From: Ignavibacteriaceae bacterium
GTDB taxonomy: Bacteria > Bacteroidota > Ignavibacteria > Ignavibacteriales > Ignavibacteriaceae
Assembly (NCBI GenBank): GCA_022865965.1
Contig: JALHTS010000738.1
Coordinates: 1-6,468, forward strand
Length of the DNA stretch: 6,468 bases
Direction: 5' to 3'
The notes under the pieces are model-generated. The model saw only the letters and a list, made by a program, of their open reading frames with translations, was not told the DNA's origin and made no database searches. Position 1 is the stretch's first letter; each line of letters begins with the position of its first letter. Position numbers and translations under genes: made by a program. This document shows, piece by piece, positions 5,452-6,468 of the stretch.

Positions 5452-5482
5452 TTTGTTATTAAGATAATTAATCCTATTTTTG
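5452..5482 (+). promoter_or_regulatory. Bacteroidota-type promoter of rimP-nusA
   Basis: TTTG (5452-5455) is followed after exactly 19 nt by TATTTTTG (5475-5482), a perfect TAnnTTTG box. Transcription would start around 5487-5491, just before the hairpin at 5494. This is the best match to the consensus in the window. Confidence 0.65.
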
Positions 5483-5493
5483 ACCACTCGATT

Positions 5494-5515
5494 CGCCCTT
5501 TTAAGGGCGTTTTTT
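5494..5515 (+). terminator. Terminator-like hairpin between the rimP promoter and start codon
   Basis: CGCCCTT and AAGGGCG (7-bp arms; at least 5 GC-rich pairs with a TTTTAA loop) are followed by six T (5510-5515), the standard form of an intrinsic terminator. The last T is only 6 nt before the rimP ATG. It may end transcripts from the upstream gene, act as an attenuator of rimP-nusA, or do both. Confidence 0.8.
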
Positions 5516-5521
5516 GTTAGT

Positions 5522-5977
5522 ATGAACGAATTAATTAAAAATATATCTAAAATCGCTGAAAAATCGGCCTCTGAATTCGGATTATTACTTATTGAGATTA
5601 ATCTAAGGGGTAATGACAGAAACCGTATTATTGAAATATTTGTTGACGGGGAGAAAAATGTTTCAGCTGAGGATCTCGCTGAATTAAGTAAATTAATTAA
5701 CAGCGAAATAGAAGAAAAAAACTTAATTAAAGGTTCATACAGACTGGATGTTTCGACTCCCGGTGTTGATAGACCACTCAGATTCTTAAGGCAGTACCCT
5801 AAACACATCAATCGAAAATTTGAGGTTAAGTATCAATCAGGTGAAGAGAAATTAGAGTTAAAAGCAAAACTTGGTTCTGTTGAAGGCGAAGATCTTCATT
5901 TTTCAACAGGCAAAACATTAGTAAAAATAAATTTTAAAGACATTATAAGTGCAAAAGTAGTAATAAGCTTTTCTTAG
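5522..5977 (+). CDS. rimP: Ribosome maturation factor RimP, 151 aa
   Basis: RimP binds the 30S subunit and is needed for its assembly, mainly the S12/S19 region. Seen: an N-terminal alpha/beta domain (about 1-80) with FVDGEKNVSAEDLAELSKLIN (40-60), the diagnostic motif YRLDVSTPGVDRPL (73-86), and a C-terminal SH3-like domain (about 90-151). The length of about 150 is normal. The start is the ATG at 5522. The frame stays open 14 codons further upstream to a TTG at 5480, but that stretch is the promoter and hairpin, and starting at 5522 gives a standard RimP N-terminus (NELIKNISKIAEKSASEFG). There is no Shine-Dalgarno before the ATG; the only AAGGG is buried in the hairpin (5503-5507). nusA follows after 17 nt, the conserved rimP-nusA order. 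Confidence 0.95.
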   Translation: MNELIKNISKIAEKSASEFGLLLIEINLRGNDRNRIIEIFVDGEKNVSAEDLAELSKLINSEIEEKNLIKGSYRLDVSTPGVDRPLRFLRQYPKHINRKFEVKYQSGEEKLELKAKLGSVEGEDLHFSTGKTLVKINFKDIISAKVVISFS

Positions 5978-5978
5978 T

Positions 5979-5985
5979 GGAGGAG
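5979..5985 (+). promoter_or_regulatory. Strong Shine-Dalgarno of nusA
   Basis: GGAGGAG lies 9 nt before the nusA ATG, just after the rimP stop. It is the strongest ribosome site in the window, in contrast to rimP, which has none exposed. Confidence 0.85.
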
Positions 5986-5994
5986 AAAAATTAA

Positions 5995-6468
5995 ATGAAT
6001 TATGATATAGTTGAGTCCTTTGCCGCAATGGTAAGGGAAAAAGGAATTGATAAAGACGTTTTGGGCGGAATACTCGAAGATATCTTCGGGCTTCTTATCA
6101 AAAAAAAATATGGTGAGGAAGCAAAATTTGATGTGGTTGTTAATACTGATCGCGGCGATATAGAAATGTTTCTTGAAAGAGAAATTGTTGAAGAGGTTGA
6201 AGATCCGAATACACAAATCAGCATTAACGAGATTAACACCCGCGGGAATGACGATGAACTGGAAGTTGGGGATGACTTTGTTGAAAAAATCGAACTGGCC
6301 TCACTTGGAAGAAGACTTATTGTATTGGCAAAACAAAGTTTAAATCAGAAAATAAGAGAACTTGAGAAAGAAATAATTTTCAATGAGTACCAGGAATTGC
6401 TTGGAGAAATTGTCGTTGGTGATATTTATCAGATAAGAAAAAGCGATATACTTATCAATCACAATAAG
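5995..6468 (+). CDS. nusA: Transcription termination/antitermination factor NusA, N-terminal part
   Basis: The first 158 codons of nusA, open to the window edge. The NusA N-terminal domain that binds RNA polymerase near the RNA exit channel covers about residues 1-135 (NYDIVESFAAMVREKGIDKD, ILEDIFGLLIKKKYGEE, LASLGRRLIVLAKQSLNQKIREL). GEIVVGDIYQIRK (137-149) starts the S1 RNA-binding domain; the KH domains lie beyond the edge. NusA promotes pausing and hairpin-dependent termination and takes part in antitermination of rRNA operons. It starts 17 nt after rimP with GGAGGAG upstream and is co-transcribed with it. Because NusA acts on terminator hairpins, the hairpin at 5494-5515 in the leader of its own operon suggests feedback control, an inference described under findings. 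Confidence 0.95.
   Translation, partial: MNYDIVESFAAMVREKGIDKDVLGGILEDIFGLLIKKKYGEEAKFDVVVNTDRGDIEMFLEREIVEEVEDPNTQISINEINTRGNDDELEVGDDFVEKIELASLGRRLIVLAKQSLNQKIRELEKEIIFNEYQELLGEIVVGDIYQIRKSDILINHNK

Noticed and set aside
5480..5521. 14-codon N-terminal extension of RimP from a TTG at 5480
   Set aside because: The stretch is the -7 box, hairpin and T-run. The encoded residues do not resemble a RimP N-terminus, and the ATG at 5522 gives the normal length.
5437..6239. Minus-strand open frames of 79-124 codons opposite rimP and nusA
   Set aside because: They are antisense to two firmly identified genes, and their residues mirror AT-rich codons of the sense genes.
1..6468. Mobile element, CRISPR array, defence or toxin-antitoxin system
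   Set aside because: No transposase, integrase, regular spaced repeats, terminal inverted repeats with target duplication, or nuclease/toxin motifs are present; all genes belong to core or envelope families.

Overview
The window is AT-rich and gene-dense and comes from a Bacteroidota/Chlorobiota-type bacterium, most likely the Ignavibacteria. This is inferred from several signs: secreted proteins with short hydrophobic signal peptides cut before Gln, small outer-membrane beta-barrels of the kind common in that group, and three upstream regions with exact copies of the Bacteroidota -7 promoter box TAnnTTTG. The species cannot be named from sequence alone.

The left part (1-2700) is on the minus strand. 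It holds a 4-alpha-glucanotransferase gene (malQ) cut by the window edge, then two independent monocistronic genes for secreted 8-strand-type outer-membrane beta-barrel proteins. Each barrel gene has its own intrinsic terminator. Their promoters share the same layout: TTGACA, 16 nt, an ATTTTA-type -10 box, 6 nt, a CGAAATAWTTCG palindrome, then 34-36 nt to the start codon.

The right part (2900-6468) is on the plus strand. It holds a DedA/YqaA-type membrane protein; a two-gene operon of a GYD-domain protein and a YbaK-type aminoacyl-tRNA deacylase; a secreted protein of the CpcT/CpeT (phycobilin lyase) family; and the start of the rimP-nusA operon (30S maturation factor and transcription factor NusA), with nusA cut by the window edge. 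A terminator-like hairpin lies between the predicted rimP promoter and the rimP start codon, a position suited to attenuation by NusA itself.

Most genes are ordinary housekeeping or envelope genes, and I see no mobile element, CRISPR array, toxin-antitoxin pair or defence island. The observations most worth following are regulatory (the matched barrel-gene promoters and the rimP-nusA leader hairpin), plus the exported CpcT-family protein in a genome whose window shows no sign of photosynthesis.
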